Source of the DNA: Bradymonas sediminis
GTDB taxonomy: Bacteria; Myxococcota_A; Bradymonadia; Bradymonadales; Bradymonadaceae
DNA length: 64,000 bases
NCBI RefSeq assembly: GCF_003258315.1
Contig: NZ_CP030032.1
Coordinates: 4,981,684 to 5,045,683, forward strand
Reading direction: 5' to 3'
Positions within the stretch are counted from its first letter, which is position 1. Every line of letters starts with the position of its first letter. The notes under the pieces were generated by a model. The model ran no database searches. It saw only the letters and a list, made by a program, of their open reading frames with translations, and had not been told where the DNA came from. This document shows, piece after piece, positions 15,915 through 26,315 of this stretch. The translations under genes were made by a program, and so were the position numbers.

Positions 15915-18383
15915 TCAATCCCGATACGCCAACAACCGCAGCGCGTTGAGGACCACCAGCAGGGTTGAGCCTTCGTGCAGGGCAACCGCCGGGCCGATGG
16001 CCAGGCCGAAGAGGGTCGCGGGGATGAGGAAGGCGACCATCCCGAGCGACATCCACAGGTTCTGGCGGATGATGGCGCTGGTCTTTCGACTCAGGCCGAC
16101 CGCGTAGGGGAGTTTGCTGAGGTCGTCGGCCATCAGCGCGATCTCGGCGGTCTCCAACGCGGTGTCCGAGCCCGCGGCGCCCATGGCGATGCCGACGCTG
16201 GCGTGGGCCATCGCCGGGGCGTCGTTGACCCCGTCGCCCACCATGGCGACCTGGCCGAGTTGCTTGATGAATTCGACCTTATCGTCGGGCATCAGGTCGC
16301 CTTTGGCCTCGTCGAGGCCGACCTCTTTGGCGACCGCGTCGGCGACCGACTGGTTGTCGCCCGAGATCATGATCATGCGGGTGATGCCGAGCTCGCGCAG
16401 TCGGGCAATCATCGGTTTGGCCGATGCGCGCGGGGTGTCCATCAGGCCGACGGCGCCCAGGTAGCGGTCTTTGAGGCGCACGATCATCGTGGTCTGGCCG
16501 GCAGCTTCGAGGTTGTGGACCGTCTCGCGAAGCGTGTCGGGAAGATCGGCGCCGTCGACCTCGGCGAAGAGCGCGGCCTTTCCGACCAGCACCTCTTCGC
16601 CGTCAATTCGGGCGCGCACGCCCCGGCCTGTGATGCTCTGCAGGTCGCGCGCCTCGTACTGAGCCGGACCGAGTTCGTCTTGGGCGTGGCGCACCACGGC
16701 GGCGGCCAGGGGGTGGTCGCTGAGGCTTTCGACGGCCGCGGCCACCGCGAGCAGCTCGGATGCGTCGACCCCGTCGTGAGGGGCGACGGTGGTCACGCGC
16801 GGCGTGCCCTCGGTGAGGGTGCCGGTCTTGTCGAAGGCCATCGCGCTGATTTTACCCAGCCGCTCAAGCGGCCCGCCGCCCTTGACGAGCACCCCGGAGT
16901 TTCCGGCCGCGGCCACACCACTTAAAACGGCGCTCGGCGTCGCGATCGCCAGCGCGCAGGGGCTCGCCGCGACCAGCACGGCCATCGCGCGGTAGAAGCT
17001 TTCGGCGAAGGTCTCGTCGAGCACCATAAACGCAAAGAGCAGCAACACGACCAGCGCGAGCACCGAGGGCACAAAATAGCGTTCGAATTTTTTGGTGAAT
17101 TCCTGGGTCGGCGAGCGCATGGTCTCGGCCTCGGTGACCATCTGGACCACGCGGGCGAGCGCGCTGTCCTCGGCGCGTTTGCTCACCTGAATCACCAGCG
17201 CGCCGGCGCCGTTGATGGTGCCGGCGAAGACGCGGTGTTCTTTGGCGAGGTTCTCCGGGTCTTCGGCCGCCTGCGTCGGCGCGTCCACCGGCCGCTTATC
17301 GACGGGCACGCTCTCGCCGGTGACCGGCGCCTGGTTGACCGCGCTTTCGCCGTCGACGACGAACCCGTCGGCCGCGATGCGCTGGTTGGGTTTGACCCGG
17401 ACGTGATCGCCCAGGCGCAGCTCTTTGACCGGGACGACCTCTTCGCGGCCATCACGAAGCACCGTGGCTTCTTCTGGGGCGAGGTCGGCGAGTGAGGCGA
17501 TGGCCTGGCGAGCCCGGCCCATGGCGTAATGCTCGAGGGAGTGCCCCAGGCTGAACAGAAAGAGCAATAGTCCGCCCTCGACCCATTCGCCGAGCGCAGC
17601 CGCGCCGACGGCCGCCACGAGCATCAAAAAATCGATCTCGAAGGAGTGGTTTCGGATATGTTCGAAGGCTTCTTTGGCGGTGAAATATCCGCCGAAAAAG
17701 TAGGCCGTCCACAGGGGGGCGAGCTGCATCCACGGGGACGAAAGCGCGACGAATTTAGGGAGCAACCAGCCGAGCAATACGAAAAAACCGGCGGCCAGGG
17801 CAAAGCCGAGTTCTACCCGCGAGTCTCCCTGGCTGTGGCCATGGCCATGGCCATGGCCATTGTTGTCGTGGTCGTGGTCGCCGTGATCGTGCTCGTGATC
17901 GTGCGACGCGTGTTCATGCGCCGGCTCGCCGAACGCATGCCGAATATTGAGGCCAAGATCTGCGATCGCGGCGCGCAGCGCTTTGTCGGAGATCGCGTCG
18001 CGATCATATTCAACCCGCAGTCCCCCGGCGCCCGAGAGTTCGGCCTCCAAAACCCCGTCGATTTGGCTGAGGCGCTGCGCCTTATGGCGCGCGGTTCGCG
18101 GCGTGGAGGTCTCGGCGATATCGGCGACGAGGTGGCCGTATCGCTCGGTCAACCGCGCGCCGGCCGCCAGGGCGAGCTCGCGCACACGCTGCAAGCTGAT
18201 CGTGTCGGGCTCGTAGTGAACGCATAATTTGGGCGACGCTTGCTCATCCACAATATGCGCCTCGATGATGCCGGGTTGGCCAACGAGCATCGCGTCGAGC
18301 CGCGAGACGCACGCGTCGCGTGTGTCGGGAACCTCGGGTAGCAGAACTGGGATATCCAGGCGGATTTTTTCGAACAAGGTCAT
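15915..18383 (-). CDS. Heavy-metal (Zn/Cd/Co-type) translocating P-type ATPase
   Basis: The 822-residue ATPase exports divalent metal ions. Key motifs are the phosphorylation site AFDKTGTLTEG, the transmembrane SPC motif (AASPCALAIATP), TGES in the actuator domain, and MVGDGVNDAPA. Before the membrane part come two HMA-like domains that lack the usual CxxC, then a His/Asp-rich linker (HEHASHDHEHDHGDHDHD and a run of HG repeats), which suggests Zn, Cd or Co rather than Cu. A TTGACT hexamer lies on the minus strand at 18437-18442, about 55 bases upstream of the start. No MerR or ArsR regulator is adjacent. Confidence 0.93.
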   Translation of the reverse strand: MTLFEKIRLDIPVLLPEVPDTRDACVSRLDAMLVGQPGIIEAHIVDEQASPKLCVHYEPDTISLQRVRELALAAGARLTERYGHLVADIAETSTPRTARHKAQRLSQIDGVLEAELSGAGGLRVEYDRDAISDKALRAAIADLGLNIRHAFGEPAHEHASHDHEHDHGDHDHDNNGHGHGHGHSQGDSRVELGFALAAGFFVLLGWLLPKFVALSSPWMQLAPLWTAYFFGGYFTAKEAFEHIRNHSFEIDFLMLVAAVGAAALGEWVEGGLLLFLFSLGHSLEHYAMGRARQAIASLADLAPEEATVLRDGREEVVPVKELRLGDHVRVKPNQRIAADGFVVDGESAVNQAPVTGESVPVDKRPVDAPTQAAEDPENLAKEHRVFAGTINGAGALVIQVSKRAEDSALARVVQMVTEAETMRSPTQEFTKKFERYFVPSVLALVVLLLFAFMVLDETFAESFYRAMAVLVAASPCALAIATPSAVLSGVAAAGNSGVLVKGGGPLERLGKISAMAFDKTGTLTEGTPRVTTVAPHDGVDASELLAVAAAVESLSDHPLAAAVVRHAQDELGPAQYEARDLQSITGRGVRARIDGEEVLVGKAALFAEVDGADLPDTLRETVHNLEAAGQTTMIVRLKDRYLGAVGLMDTPRASAKPMIARLRELGITRMIMISGDNQSVADAVAKEVGLDEAKGDLMPDDKVEFIKQLGQVAMVGDGVNDAPAMAHASVGIAMGAAGSDTALETAEIALMADDLSKLPYAVGLSRKTSAIIRQNLWMSLGMVAFLIPATLFGLAIGPAVALHEGSTLLVVLNALRLLAYRD

Positions 18384-18857
18384 CTCCGGCGAGCAGAAGA
18401 GTTACTATCGGTAGTCGTAGGTAGGGGTGGGGTGGAAGTCAAGTATTGCTCAAGGGGATAGGAGCCCAGCATTTTGCGCGAACCAGCAACACCTTGCAGG
18501 TACGTCACGGGCCCTCGGCCGCTGAACGCGGCCAGCCCCCAGGCTTCGCCCAGGGGCTTCTATCGCGATCCTCCCAAGGACCTTGCGAAACCGAAATCCC
18601 CGCGAACCGACCACCTCGCAAACCCGAACAATCGCCCCCCAGGCCTCGCCTGGCGGGCAGGCGCGAAGGCGCCGGGGGGGCCAACAAGAACCGACCCCCG
18701 CGCAAATCTGCACCCCCACAACCAAGCACTGCTCATTTGCGCGGTGCTATTGAGCTTCAAACACGTGAATGATAAACCAACGCCGGCCCAATTGAGCACC
18801 GCCCGGGGCCACGCACGGATGCACGCCCCCGATTAAGCCTGAAACGGAGAAGACGAA
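18384..18857. other. Gene-free interval between the divergent ATPase and parC genes
   Basis: No convincing gene is seen in these 474 bases. Open frames exist on both strands but are Pro/Arg-rich shadows. The interval holds several short GC hairpins, such as CCAGGC-CTC-GCCTGG (about 18641-18655) and GGCGC-GAAG-GCGCC (about 18659-18673). It must also contain the promoters of both divergent genes. Confidence 0.6.
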
Positions 18858-21368
18858 GTGGTTGCCAAAGTCGAAAAGATCCAGCTGCATAAGACCGCCA
18901 AGAAGCGCTACCTGAATTACGCCATGAGCGTCATCACCAGCCGGGCGCTGCCCGACGTGCGTGACGGGCTTAAGCCGGTGCAGCGGCGCATCCTCTACGG
19001 GATGTTTAGCAACCTGCGCCTGACCCACGACGCCAAGCATATGAAGAGCGCGCGTATCGTCGGTGAGGTCATGGGTAAATATCACCCGCACGGCGACCAA
19101 TCGATCTATGACGCGATGGTGCGCATGGCCCAGGACTTCTCGCTGCGCTACCCGCTGGTCAGCGGCTACGGCAACTTCGGGTCGGTCGACGGGGATTCGG
19201 CCGCTGCGATGCGTTATACCGAGGCCCGGCTCACGAACTTAAGCTCGGAGCTGCTCGACGAGATCAAGAAGAACACGGTGCTGTTTCGGCCCAACTACGA
19301 CGGCACCGACTCCGAGCCGACCGTGCTCCCCTCGCAGGTGCCCACGCTGCTGATCAACGGGGCGACCGGCATCGCGGTCGGCATGGCGACCAATATCCCG
19401 CCGCATAACCTCGGCGAGTGCCTGGACGCGCTGATCGCGCTGATCGACGAGCCCACGCTTGAGATCGAAGACCTGGTCGATCGCCATATCAAGGGCCCCG
19501 ACTTCCCCACCGGCGGGGTGATGCTCAACTCGGTCGACGAGCTGCTGGAGATGTATAAGACCGGCTCCGGGCCGATCCTGATGCGCGCCTCCTGGGAGGT
19601 TGAGTCCCACGACTATAAAAAATTCATCGTCATCACCTCGCTGCCCTACACGGTCAATAAGTCGACGCTGGTCGAGAAGATCGCCGACCATATTATCCAG
19701 GGGAATCTGCCGCAGGTGCAGGACGTGCGCGATGAGTCGACCGACGATATTCGCGTGGTGCTCGAGCTTAAACGCGGCACCGACCCCGAACTGGCGATGG
19801 CTTATCTGCTCAAGCATACCCCGCTTGAGAGCCGCTTCCACGTCAATATGACCTGCCTTGTGCCGGCCGAGCAGCCCGACCCGTTGGCGCGCGGCAGCGA
19901 GCTCAAGGACATGATCAAGCGCTTCTCGCTCAAGCCCGCGACGGAGCGAAAAGAGGACGCGGTCGAGGTCATCGAGCTGCTCGATTATCTGCGCGAATTT
20001 CAAGCAGAATTGGCCAACCCCGAGGACCCGCCCGTGCCGACGCCGGCGGTGCTCGACCTCAAGCAAATGCTCACGTATTTCCGCGACTTCCGCATGGAAG
20101 TGCTGGTGCGCCGGCTGCTCTTTGAGCTCGAGAAGATCCTCGGGCGCATCCATATTTTGGAAGCCTTTGAGATCATCTTCAACGACCTCGACAAGGCCAT
20201 CGAGCTTATCCGGGCGTCGACCAGCAAAAAGGACGCGGCCAAGCGGCTTATCGAGTATTTTAAGATCGACGCCTTGCAGGCCGACGCGATCCTCGAGACC
20301 AAGCTCTACCGCCTGGCCAAGCTTGAGATCGAAAATATCCGCGCCGAGCTCGCCGAGCGCCGCAAAGAGGCCAAGAAGATCCGCACGCTCCTGATGAGCG
20401 AGACCAAACGCTGGGAGCATATTCGCAACGAGTTCGTCGTGCTTCGCGATGTGTACGGCGACGCGCGTCGCACCGTCATCGAGGTCAACGCCCCCGAGCT
20501 TGAGTACTCCGAGGCGGACTATATTCTGGACGAAGACGTCTGGGTCATCGTCACCCGCGACGGTTGGTTCAAGCGCCAAAAATCCTATAGCGACCTGTCG
20601 ACGATCCGCGTGCGCGACAACGATAAGCTCGGCTGGGTCATGCCGGGGCGCACGCGCAATACCTTGCTGATCTTCACCACCACCGGGCGCGTCTACACCA
20701 TGCGCATCGACGATGTTCCGTCGACCACCGGCTACGGCGACCCGATCCAGGCGCATTTCGACTTTGAGGACGGCGAGAAGATCGCGGGCGTCATCACGAT
20801 GGATAAGCGGGTGCTCAAGCCCGTCGCCCCCGACCAGCCGAGCCTGGTCGGCGAAGAAGAAGAGCCCGGTGAGCCCGAGATGATCGCGATCTCGGCCCAG
20901 GGCCAGGGCGTGCGCTTTAGCCTCGAGGGCTACGACGAACCCTCCACCGTCAAGGGCCGCATGTATATGCGTCTGGGCAAAAAAGATTCGGTCATCAACG
21001 TCGAACCCTGCACCTGCGTCGAAGAGGAATTGGTCACCATTGCCACCCGCGAGGGACGCGGCCTGACCTTCCAATCCCGCGAGATCAACGTCTATAAAGG
21101 CGCGGCCAAAGGCGTCAAAACCATCTCCCTTGAGAAGGGCGATGAGATCCTCGCCTGGACCCTGAGCACCGGATATTATGAGGGCCTTGAGGTCGAGACG
21201 AGCCGCGGCAAAAAGTTGACCATCAGCCGCTCGAAGTCGGCCTTTCAGCCCACCTCGCGCGGAAATAAAGGCCGCTGGGTCATCCAGCGCGGTCACCTCG
21301 TGCGCGCGCATTTGCCCACGGTAGAGGTTCAAAAGGCCGAGGACGACGACGGCCTCGAAGAGGAATAA
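18858..21368 (+). CDS. parC: DNA topoisomerase IV subunit A
   Basis: This is the DNA-cleaving subunit of the chromosome-decatenating type II topoisomerase. The 836-residue protein has the family N-terminus ([30 protein letters not shown] in two parts), HPHGD at 76-80 and the catalytic Tyr at residue 120 ([10 protein letters not shown]). It lacks the GyrA box: at that place it reads [21 protein letters not shown]. This identifies it as ParC, in contrast to the gyrA gene at 37727. The position equal to E. coli ParC Ser80 is Gln81, and the acidic residue four positions later is Asp85. The start is GTG 18858. No parE is seen nearby. Confidence 0.92.
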   Translation: MVAKVEKIQLHKTAKKRYLNYAMSVITSRALPDVRDGLKPVQRRILYGMFSNLRLTHDAKHMKSARIVGEVMGKYHPHGDQSIYDAMVRMAQDFSLRYPLVSGYGNFGSVDGDSAAAMRYTEARLTNLSSELLDEIKKNTVLFRPNYDGTDSEPTVLPSQVPTLLINGATGIAVGMATNIPPHNLGECLDALIALIDEPTLEIEDLVDRHIKGPDFPTGGVMLNSVDELLEMYKTGSGPILMRASWEVESHDYKKFIVITSLPYTVNKSTLVEKIADHIIQGNLPQVQDVRDESTDDIRVVLELKRGTDPELAMAYLLKHTPLESRFHVNMTCLVPAEQPDPLARGSELKDMIKRFSLKPATERKEDAVEVIELLDYLREFQAELANPEDPPVPTPAVLDLKQMLTYFRDFRMEVLVRRLLFELEKILGRIHILEAFEIIFNDLDKAIELIRASTSKKDAAKRLIEYFKIDALQADAILETKLYRLAKLEIENIRAELAERRKEAKKIRTLLMSETKRWEHIRNEFVVLRDVYGDARRTVIEVNAPELEYSEADYILDEDVWVIVTRDGWFKRQKSYSDLSTIRVRDNDKLGWVMPGRTRNTLLIFTTTGRVYTMRIDDVPSTTGYGDPIQAHFDFEDGEKIAGVITMDKRVLKPVAPDQPSLVGEEEEPGEPEMIAISAQGQGVRFSLEGYDEPSTVKGRMYMRLGKKDSVINVEPCTCVEEELVTIATREGRGLTFQSREINVYKGAAKGVKTISLEKGDEILAWTLSTGYYEGLEVETSRGKKLTISRSKSAFQPTSRGNKGRWVIQRGHLVRAHLPTVEVQKAEDDDGLEEE

Positions 21369-21427
21369 TCGCGCCCTTTAGCGCGCCGCGAAACGCGGTC
21401 GAATTGCGCTCTTGATGTAGGTGAGTT

Positions 21428-23917
21428 GTGGATCATTCAGAGTTGAAAATTCGACCGCTTTTTCGTCCCTTCGTCATCCGCCCGACCCTCTGGATGGCCG
21501 CGACGTCCCTAATCTTGATGCTCGCCTATTTCTCGGTCTGGGATAGCGTTTTTCTGGTGCTCGGAAACGGCGCCTGGGCCGGCCCCGCCTTGCTCATCCT
21601 GCTGCCGATCCTGTTGCTCGTCGCGCGCGCGATCGCCTATCGCGGAACCCACTACACAATCGCCAAAGACCGCATCCTGGTGAATCACGGCGGCGTCTTT
21701 GGCGACCGGCGCGTCGAGCTCGATCTGGTCAATATTACCCTGGTCGAGTGGCGCAGCCCTTACCTGCTCAAGCTGCTGCACGGCGTCGGACATATCGTCA
21801 TTCAAGAGGCCGGCAGCGCCCACCAAAACGCGCGCCTGGTCTATATCGAAGACCCGCAGCGCATCTACCGGCGCATCGCCCAAAATATGAGGACGCAGGG
21901 CTTTTCGATGCAGCGAAACGCCCGGATTGCCCGGCAAAAATCCGGCATTCTTGGCGCTCTGGTCGATATGACCGGCTTCGGCATCGCCACGGCGTATTCC
22001 ATCGTCGTGGTCGCCGACTCGGTGGCCCTGGCCTTCGGGCGCATCGCCACCAATGTCGCGGCCAGCCTACGCCCGCTGACCCAGGAGGCGGTCGCGCAGG
22101 TCGAGCGCGTGGAGTTTATCGTGCGCATCGTGGTGTTCGGGCTGAGCGGGATTATCGTGCTGGGCCTCACGATCTGGATGGTCTTTAAGTTCATCGAATT
22201 ATCGCGGCGCACCCTCACGCTTCACGATGACGTGGTCGATTATTACCAGGGATTTTTGAGCGAAAAACGCCAATTTATTCCGCTCGAGAACCTCACCGAC
22301 ACCCAATTATTGCGCCCCCTCTATAAGCGAATCCTGGGCTTGAGCGACCTGCAATTGAGCTCGCGCGGGGCCGGCAGCAACCTGAGCTTTAATAGCATGC
22401 CGGGGGCCGAGGAGTTCGCGGCGGCGCTGGAGCTGCAGCTCGATGAGATGAAGGCGTCGCGCCAGGCTCTGGCCGAAGTTGCGGCGGCGGAGGACGCGCA
22501 AGGCGCCGCCGGGTCGCGCTCGTCGCGCACCTATACAATTAAGCCCGAGGTCTGGCGCGCCGCGACTGGCTCGCTGCTCAAGCTGATGACGCTGCCGTTG
22601 ATCGTGTTCGCGAGCATGGGGTTCTTCGCCGCGCTGAGCGCCATGGGCGTCGACAACCTCGGCACCATCGGCGCCGGGATGCTGGGGACCATCGCGATCT
22701 GGGGCTCGATCTGGCTGGCCTCGACCCTGTTTAGCATGGGGCGCGGCGTGCTCCACGCGCGGGCGACCGAGTATAGCTTCGACGGGCAGCGGGCGAGCAA
22801 AACCTTCGACTTTTTGAACCGCCAGGAGACGAAGTTCGCGGTCGACCAGATCACATCTTTCTCCATCCTCACCAATCCCATCGACCGACTGCTGGGCACG
22901 ATGACCCTGCGCCTGCGCTCCGTCGGCAGCGCTCAGCCGCTGGACTTTCAATATATCGCCGACGACCCGAATCTGATCGCCGGGCTCGAAGATGCTCTTG
23001 GCTTTAAGCCGGCCGCGCCGAGCTCAGACGCGCCCTCAAAGCAAGCGATGAACCCGAAATTCACGTTGCTCGAGGGGATGAAAGCACACCTCGGCTCGTT
23101 CCTCGGCGCCGGCGCCTCCGTGCTCAGCGCCGCCCTCTTCATTGGGCTCGTCGAGGGTTCCTGGGCGCTCGCCGCGAGCATCAGCGTGGGCGCGCTATTG
23201 CTCGGGCTGCCGACCTATATGCTCTGGCAATCCCTTCGGGTGGGCCGGCTGCGCGCCACCTTCGACGCGCACACCGTCACCGTCGCCGGCGGCGTCTTTC
23301 GCCACTTTAGCCACCACACCGCTGCCTGCCATATAAAGGGCGTCTCCACCGTTCAATACCCTGCCAGCAGCCGCGGCGCGCTTAGCATCGCCACCGGCGG
23401 CGGGTTCACGATGAAGATCGACTTCTTGCCGGCGATTCGCGTGCTCCACGACCGCCTCGACAGCCTGCTGCTCGACCGCCGTGTCGCATCGCTCGAGGCT
23501 GGCTCTGCCAGTGAATTTCGACCCAATGCCGCAACTGAGGCGATGCGCCATTTCGGCCGCTTCGCGCTCTTGATTCTCCCCATTTTGACGATGCCGATCT
23601 CGCTGCCGTGGGTGGCCTTGCGCAGCAAGCGCACGCGTTATCGAGTCGAAGGCGACCGCATCTTTATCGAACTTCCGCTGGTCTATCATTATCGCCGAAG
23701 CGTGGTCTTTGAGCGTATCGACCACCTTGAGAGCAGCCGAAATATGGCCAATAAACTCTTCGGCACCCGCGATGTCGAGGTCTACACGGTCGGCAGCAGC
23801 GCGGTGGATATTCGGCTGCGCGCCCTCAAAGAGGGGGAGCAAATATTGGCGCTGATTCGCGAGCGGATGGCCGAAGCCACGACATCTCAAGAGCAAATAG
23901 AGTCGCAGCCGGCCTGA
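21428..23917 (+). CDS. Large membrane protein with repeated bacterial PH (bPH2/DUF304) domains
   Basis: The 829-residue protein repeats a module of two hydrophobic helices followed by a PH-like segment. Segments are seen around residues 20-160 (YTIAKDRILVNHGGVFGDRRVELDL), 380-535 (YSFDGQRASKTFDFLNRQETKFAVDQI) and 700-815 (YRVEGDRIFIELPLVYHYRRSVVFERIDHL). This resembles YdbT/YdbS-type proteins of unknown function, but with more copies. A GTG start at 21428 follows AGGTGAG. It lies 59 bases downstream of parC on the same strand and may be co-transcribed. Confidence 0.75.
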   Translation: MDHSELKIRPLFRPFVIRPTLWMAATSLILMLAYFSVWDSVFLVLGNGAWAGPALLILLPILLLVARAIAYRGTHYTIAKDRILVNHGGVFGDRRVELDLVNITLVEWRSPYLLKLLHGVGHIVIQEAGSAHQNARLVYIEDPQRIYRRIAQNMRTQGFSMQRNARIARQKSGILGALVDMTGFGIATAYSIVVVADSVALAFGRIATNVAASLRPLTQEAVAQVERVEFIVRIVVFGLSGIIVLGLTIWMVFKFIELSRRTLTLHDDVVDYYQGFLSEKRQFIPLENLTDTQLLRPLYKRILGLSDLQLSSRGAGSNLSFNSMPGAEEFAAALELQLDEMKASRQALAEVAAAEDAQGAAGSRSSRTYTIKPEVWRAATGSLLKLMTLPLIVFASMGFFAALSAMGVDNLGTIGAGMLGTIAIWGSIWLASTLFSMGRGVLHARATEYSFDGQRASKTFDFLNRQETKFAVDQITSFSILTNPIDRLLGTMTLRLRSVGSAQPLDFQYIADDPNLIAGLEDALGFKPAAPSSDAPSKQAMNPKFTLLEGMKAHLGSFLGAGASVLSAALFIGLVEGSWALAASISVGALLLGLPTYMLWQSLRVGRLRATFDAHTVTVAGGVFRHFSHHTAACHIKGVSTVQYPASSRGALSIATGGGFTMKIDFLPAIRVLHDRLDSLLLDRRVASLEAGSASEFRPNAATEAMRHFGRFALLILPILTMPISLPWVALRSKRTRYRVEGDRIFIELPLVYHYRRSVVFERIDHLESSRNMANKLFGTRDVEVYTVGSSAVDIRLRALKEGEQILALIRERMAEATTSQEQIESQPA

Positions 23918-23930
23918 CGCGGCCGGCCCT

Positions 23931-24815
23931 TTAGCGCTGCGCGGGGCGGGTGTTTTCGGGCGCGGCGGGCGGCATCAACTTCATGGCGCCCCACCAGAGC
24001 AGGGCGCTGAGCACGGCGAGGCCGACGGTCATCATGGCGATTTCGCTCGGGGTGCTCGCCTCGGCCTCGGCGCCGGTGGAGGTGAGCGCCGGGATGATCA
24101 GCGCGTTCGTCGTATTGAGCGAGGCGTGGGCCAGAACCGCCGGCAGCAGGCTGCCGCTTCGGATGGTGAGATGGGCGAGGAACGCGCCGAGAATCCAGAG
24201 GCCCGGGCCCGAGATCGGGTTTAAGTGGAAGGCAGCGAACATAAATCCGTTGACGGTCACGGCGACCGCCACGCGCTCAACTTTGCGTTGTTCCTGAAGG
24301 ATGGTTCCGCGGAACAGCGCCTCTTCGCAGATCGGGGCGGCGACGCAGACCGCGAGGATGCCGACGACGCGCTCCCAGCCCTTGGCCTCGGTGATCAGCT
24401 CGGCGACCTGGGCCATATAACCCTCGGCGAATTCCTTGACCGCCGGGATGGTCTCAATCATCAGGGTGGCGATGCTCGAGGCGAGCATGCCGAGCGCGAC
24501 GGCGGCCAGGATCGAGACCGCAAGCGCCTGCGGCGAGACCGTCAGCCCGAATTTGGGCCACTTCGCCGCCGAATCCTTGAGCGCGAATCTCCACAGGAGC
24601 GCTGCCCCCAGGATGCCGATGAATTGCCCCACGAAGGACGAGATATGCAGGCCCAGCGCCAGGAAGATAAGCGTGCCGACGATGGCAAAAAAGATAAAGC
24701 TCAAAAAGGTGAGCAGATAGGCGCCGGCGTTGCTATTCTCGATGCTTTTTCGGAAAGATGACACGTTGGGCCTGGGCGTTATGGGTGGGTCATTTACTCG
24801 GGCGAAACCCCGCAA
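23931..24815 (-). CDS. CPBP-family intramembrane metalloprotease (Abi/CAAX-type)
   Basis: The 294-residue, multi-helix protein has the three conserved motifs of the CPBP (PF02517) family: CEEALFRG with the paired Glu and Arg, FMFAAFHL with the first His, and LAHASLNTTN with the second His and Asn. These form a zinc-like active site within the membrane, as in Rce1-type proteases. The native substrate is unknown. Eight or so hydrophobic segments are visible. It converges on the PH-domain gene with a 13-base gap. Confidence 0.88.
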   Translation of the reverse strand: MRGFARVNDPPITPRPNVSSFRKSIENSNAGAYLLTFLSFIFFAIVGTLIFLALGLHISSFVGQFIGILGAALLWRFALKDSAAKWPKFGLTVSPQALAVSILAAVALGMLASSIATLMIETIPAVKEFAEGYMAQVAELITEAKGWERVVGILAVCVAAPICEEALFRGTILQEQRKVERVAVAVTVNGFMFAAFHLNPISGPGLWILGAFLAHLTIRSGSLLPAVLAHASLNTTNALIIPALTSTGAEAEASTPSEIAMMTVGLAVLSALLWWGAMKLMPPAAPENTRPAQR

Positions 24816-24992
24816 TATACCCCTCAGGCTTACTCTCAGCGCGCGCTGAATTCAAGCGCTTGCCGCGCGTGGGACAGCGCGCGCGCCCCGGAGCCGGGCG
24901 GGAATCTTGAGGTCTTGCTTCGAGTTTCAATGTCGCGTACGAGGTGCGCGTCGGAACTCTCCGCACCAACCCCTCCAAAAGAAGTCCATCCT

Positions 24993-26291
24993 ATGAGCCG
25001 CCCCAGTACTGACTATCCCGCCATGCGCGCGCAGATTCGAGATGATGTGGAACCCCAAGAAAACGATGGTTTTGTAGGCCGCCAGGAAGAGCATAAGCCC
25101 GAAATTACGGGGAAATCCTACGTCTTATTGGTGATCATCCTTGGCTCGCTGTCGGCCCTGGGGCCGCTCGCGATCGATATGTATTTGCCGAGCTTCAAGG
25201 CGATCGCGACGGACTTCAATACCGACCTCGCCCGGGTCGAGTGGACGCTCGCGACCTATTTTATCGGGTTGTCGCTGGGGCAGTTATTCTACGGACCGAT
25301 CGCGGATCGCTACGGCCGAAAGCTCCCGCTTTACACAGGATTGCTGACCTTCGCGCTGACCTCGGCGGCCTGCACCTTCGCGGTCGGGGTGGAGTCCCTG
25401 GCGGCGCTGCGCTTCTTCCAGGCGCTGGGCGGTTGCGCCCAGATGGTGGTCGCCCGGGCGGTGGTGCGCGACCTCTTCGAGGAGCGCCGGGCCGCGCGGG
25501 TCTTCTCGGCGTTGATCCTGGTCATGGGGATTGCCCCGATCGTCGCGCCGGTCATCGGCGGCTGGTTGGTCGTCGGCTTCGGGTGGCGCTCGATCTTCTG
25601 GGTTCAGGCGGGCGCGGCGTTGTTGGTGCTGCTCGCGGTGTCGCAATTCTTGGACGAGAGCCTACCCGAAGAGCGCCGCCGACGTCGCAGCGTGGGCGAA
25701 ATTCTGAGCGTCTATCGCGAACTCTTTAAGCATCGCCTCTTCATGGCGAATACCGTCTCAGGCAGCCTCGCCTCGGCGTCGCTCTTCGCCTATATCGGCG
25801 GCTCGCCCTTCGTTTTTATGGAGTACTTTGGCGTCTCCGAGGCGCATTTTGGCTATTTTTTCGGCGCCAACGCCTTCGGCCTGGTGATCGCCGCCCAATT
25901 TAACGGGGCCATCAGCGACCGCATCGACCCGCGCCGCTCGGTGCGGGTGGCGATGTTCGTCGCGACCGCGGCGATGTTCGTTTTATTGCCAATTACGCTG
26001 CTGAAGATCGGTGGGTTTTATCTCTTCCTGGTGCCGCTCTTTGTCTTCATCGCCAGCCTCGGGTTTATCCTGCCCTCGACCACGGCGCTGGCCCTGGCGC
26101 CCCACGGCGAGAACGCCGGCAGCGCGTCGGCGGTCTACGGGTTCTTGCAGTTTTTGCTCAGTGGGATCGGGGCGTTTATCGTCAGCTCGGTGCATGACGA
26201 CACCGCGCGCCCGATGGTCGCGGCGATCGCGGTGTGCATCACGGCCTCGCTGCTGATCAACCTGATCTTCGGCGAGAGCGCGCGGGCCTAA
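24993..26291 (+). CDS. Bcr/CflA-family drug-resistance transporter (MFS)
   Basis: The 432-residue protein has a polar N-terminal tail of about 38 residues and twelve predicted helices. Family landmarks are LGPLAIDMYLPSF in helix 1, GLSLGQLFYGPIADRYGRK (MFS motif A) and RFFQALGGCAQMVVARAVVRDLF. These place it among the Bcr/CflA proton-driven exporters, which expel drugs or sulfur compounds. The ATG at 24993 is preferred to the frame start at 24915, which would add a Cys/Ser-rich stretch with no family character. Confidence 0.9.
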   Translation: MSRPSTDYPAMRAQIRDDVEPQENDGFVGRQEEHKPEITGKSYVLLVIILGSLSALGPLAIDMYLPSFKAIATDFNTDLARVEWTLATYFIGLSLGQLFYGPIADRYGRKLPLYTGLLTFALTSAACTFAVGVESLAALRFFQALGGCAQMVVARAVVRDLFEERRAARVFSALILVMGIAPIVAPVIGGWLVVGFGWRSIFWVQAGAALLVLLAVSQFLDESLPEERRRRRSVGEILSVYRELFKHRLFMANTVSGSLASASLFAYIGGSPFVFMEYFGVSEAHFGYFFGANAFGLVIAAQFNGAISDRIDPRRSVRVAMFVATAAMFVLLPITLLKIGGFYLFLVPLFVFIASLGFILPSTTALALAPHGENAGSASAVYGFLQFLLSGIGAFIVSSVHDDTARPMVAAIAVCITASLLINLIFGESARA

Positions 26292-26315
26292 GGATGGGGT
26301 TGGAGCGCGGCTCGA

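Noticed and set aside
19239..21332. Minus-strand open frame of 697 codons
   Set aside because: It is antisense to parC and has no recognisable motif.
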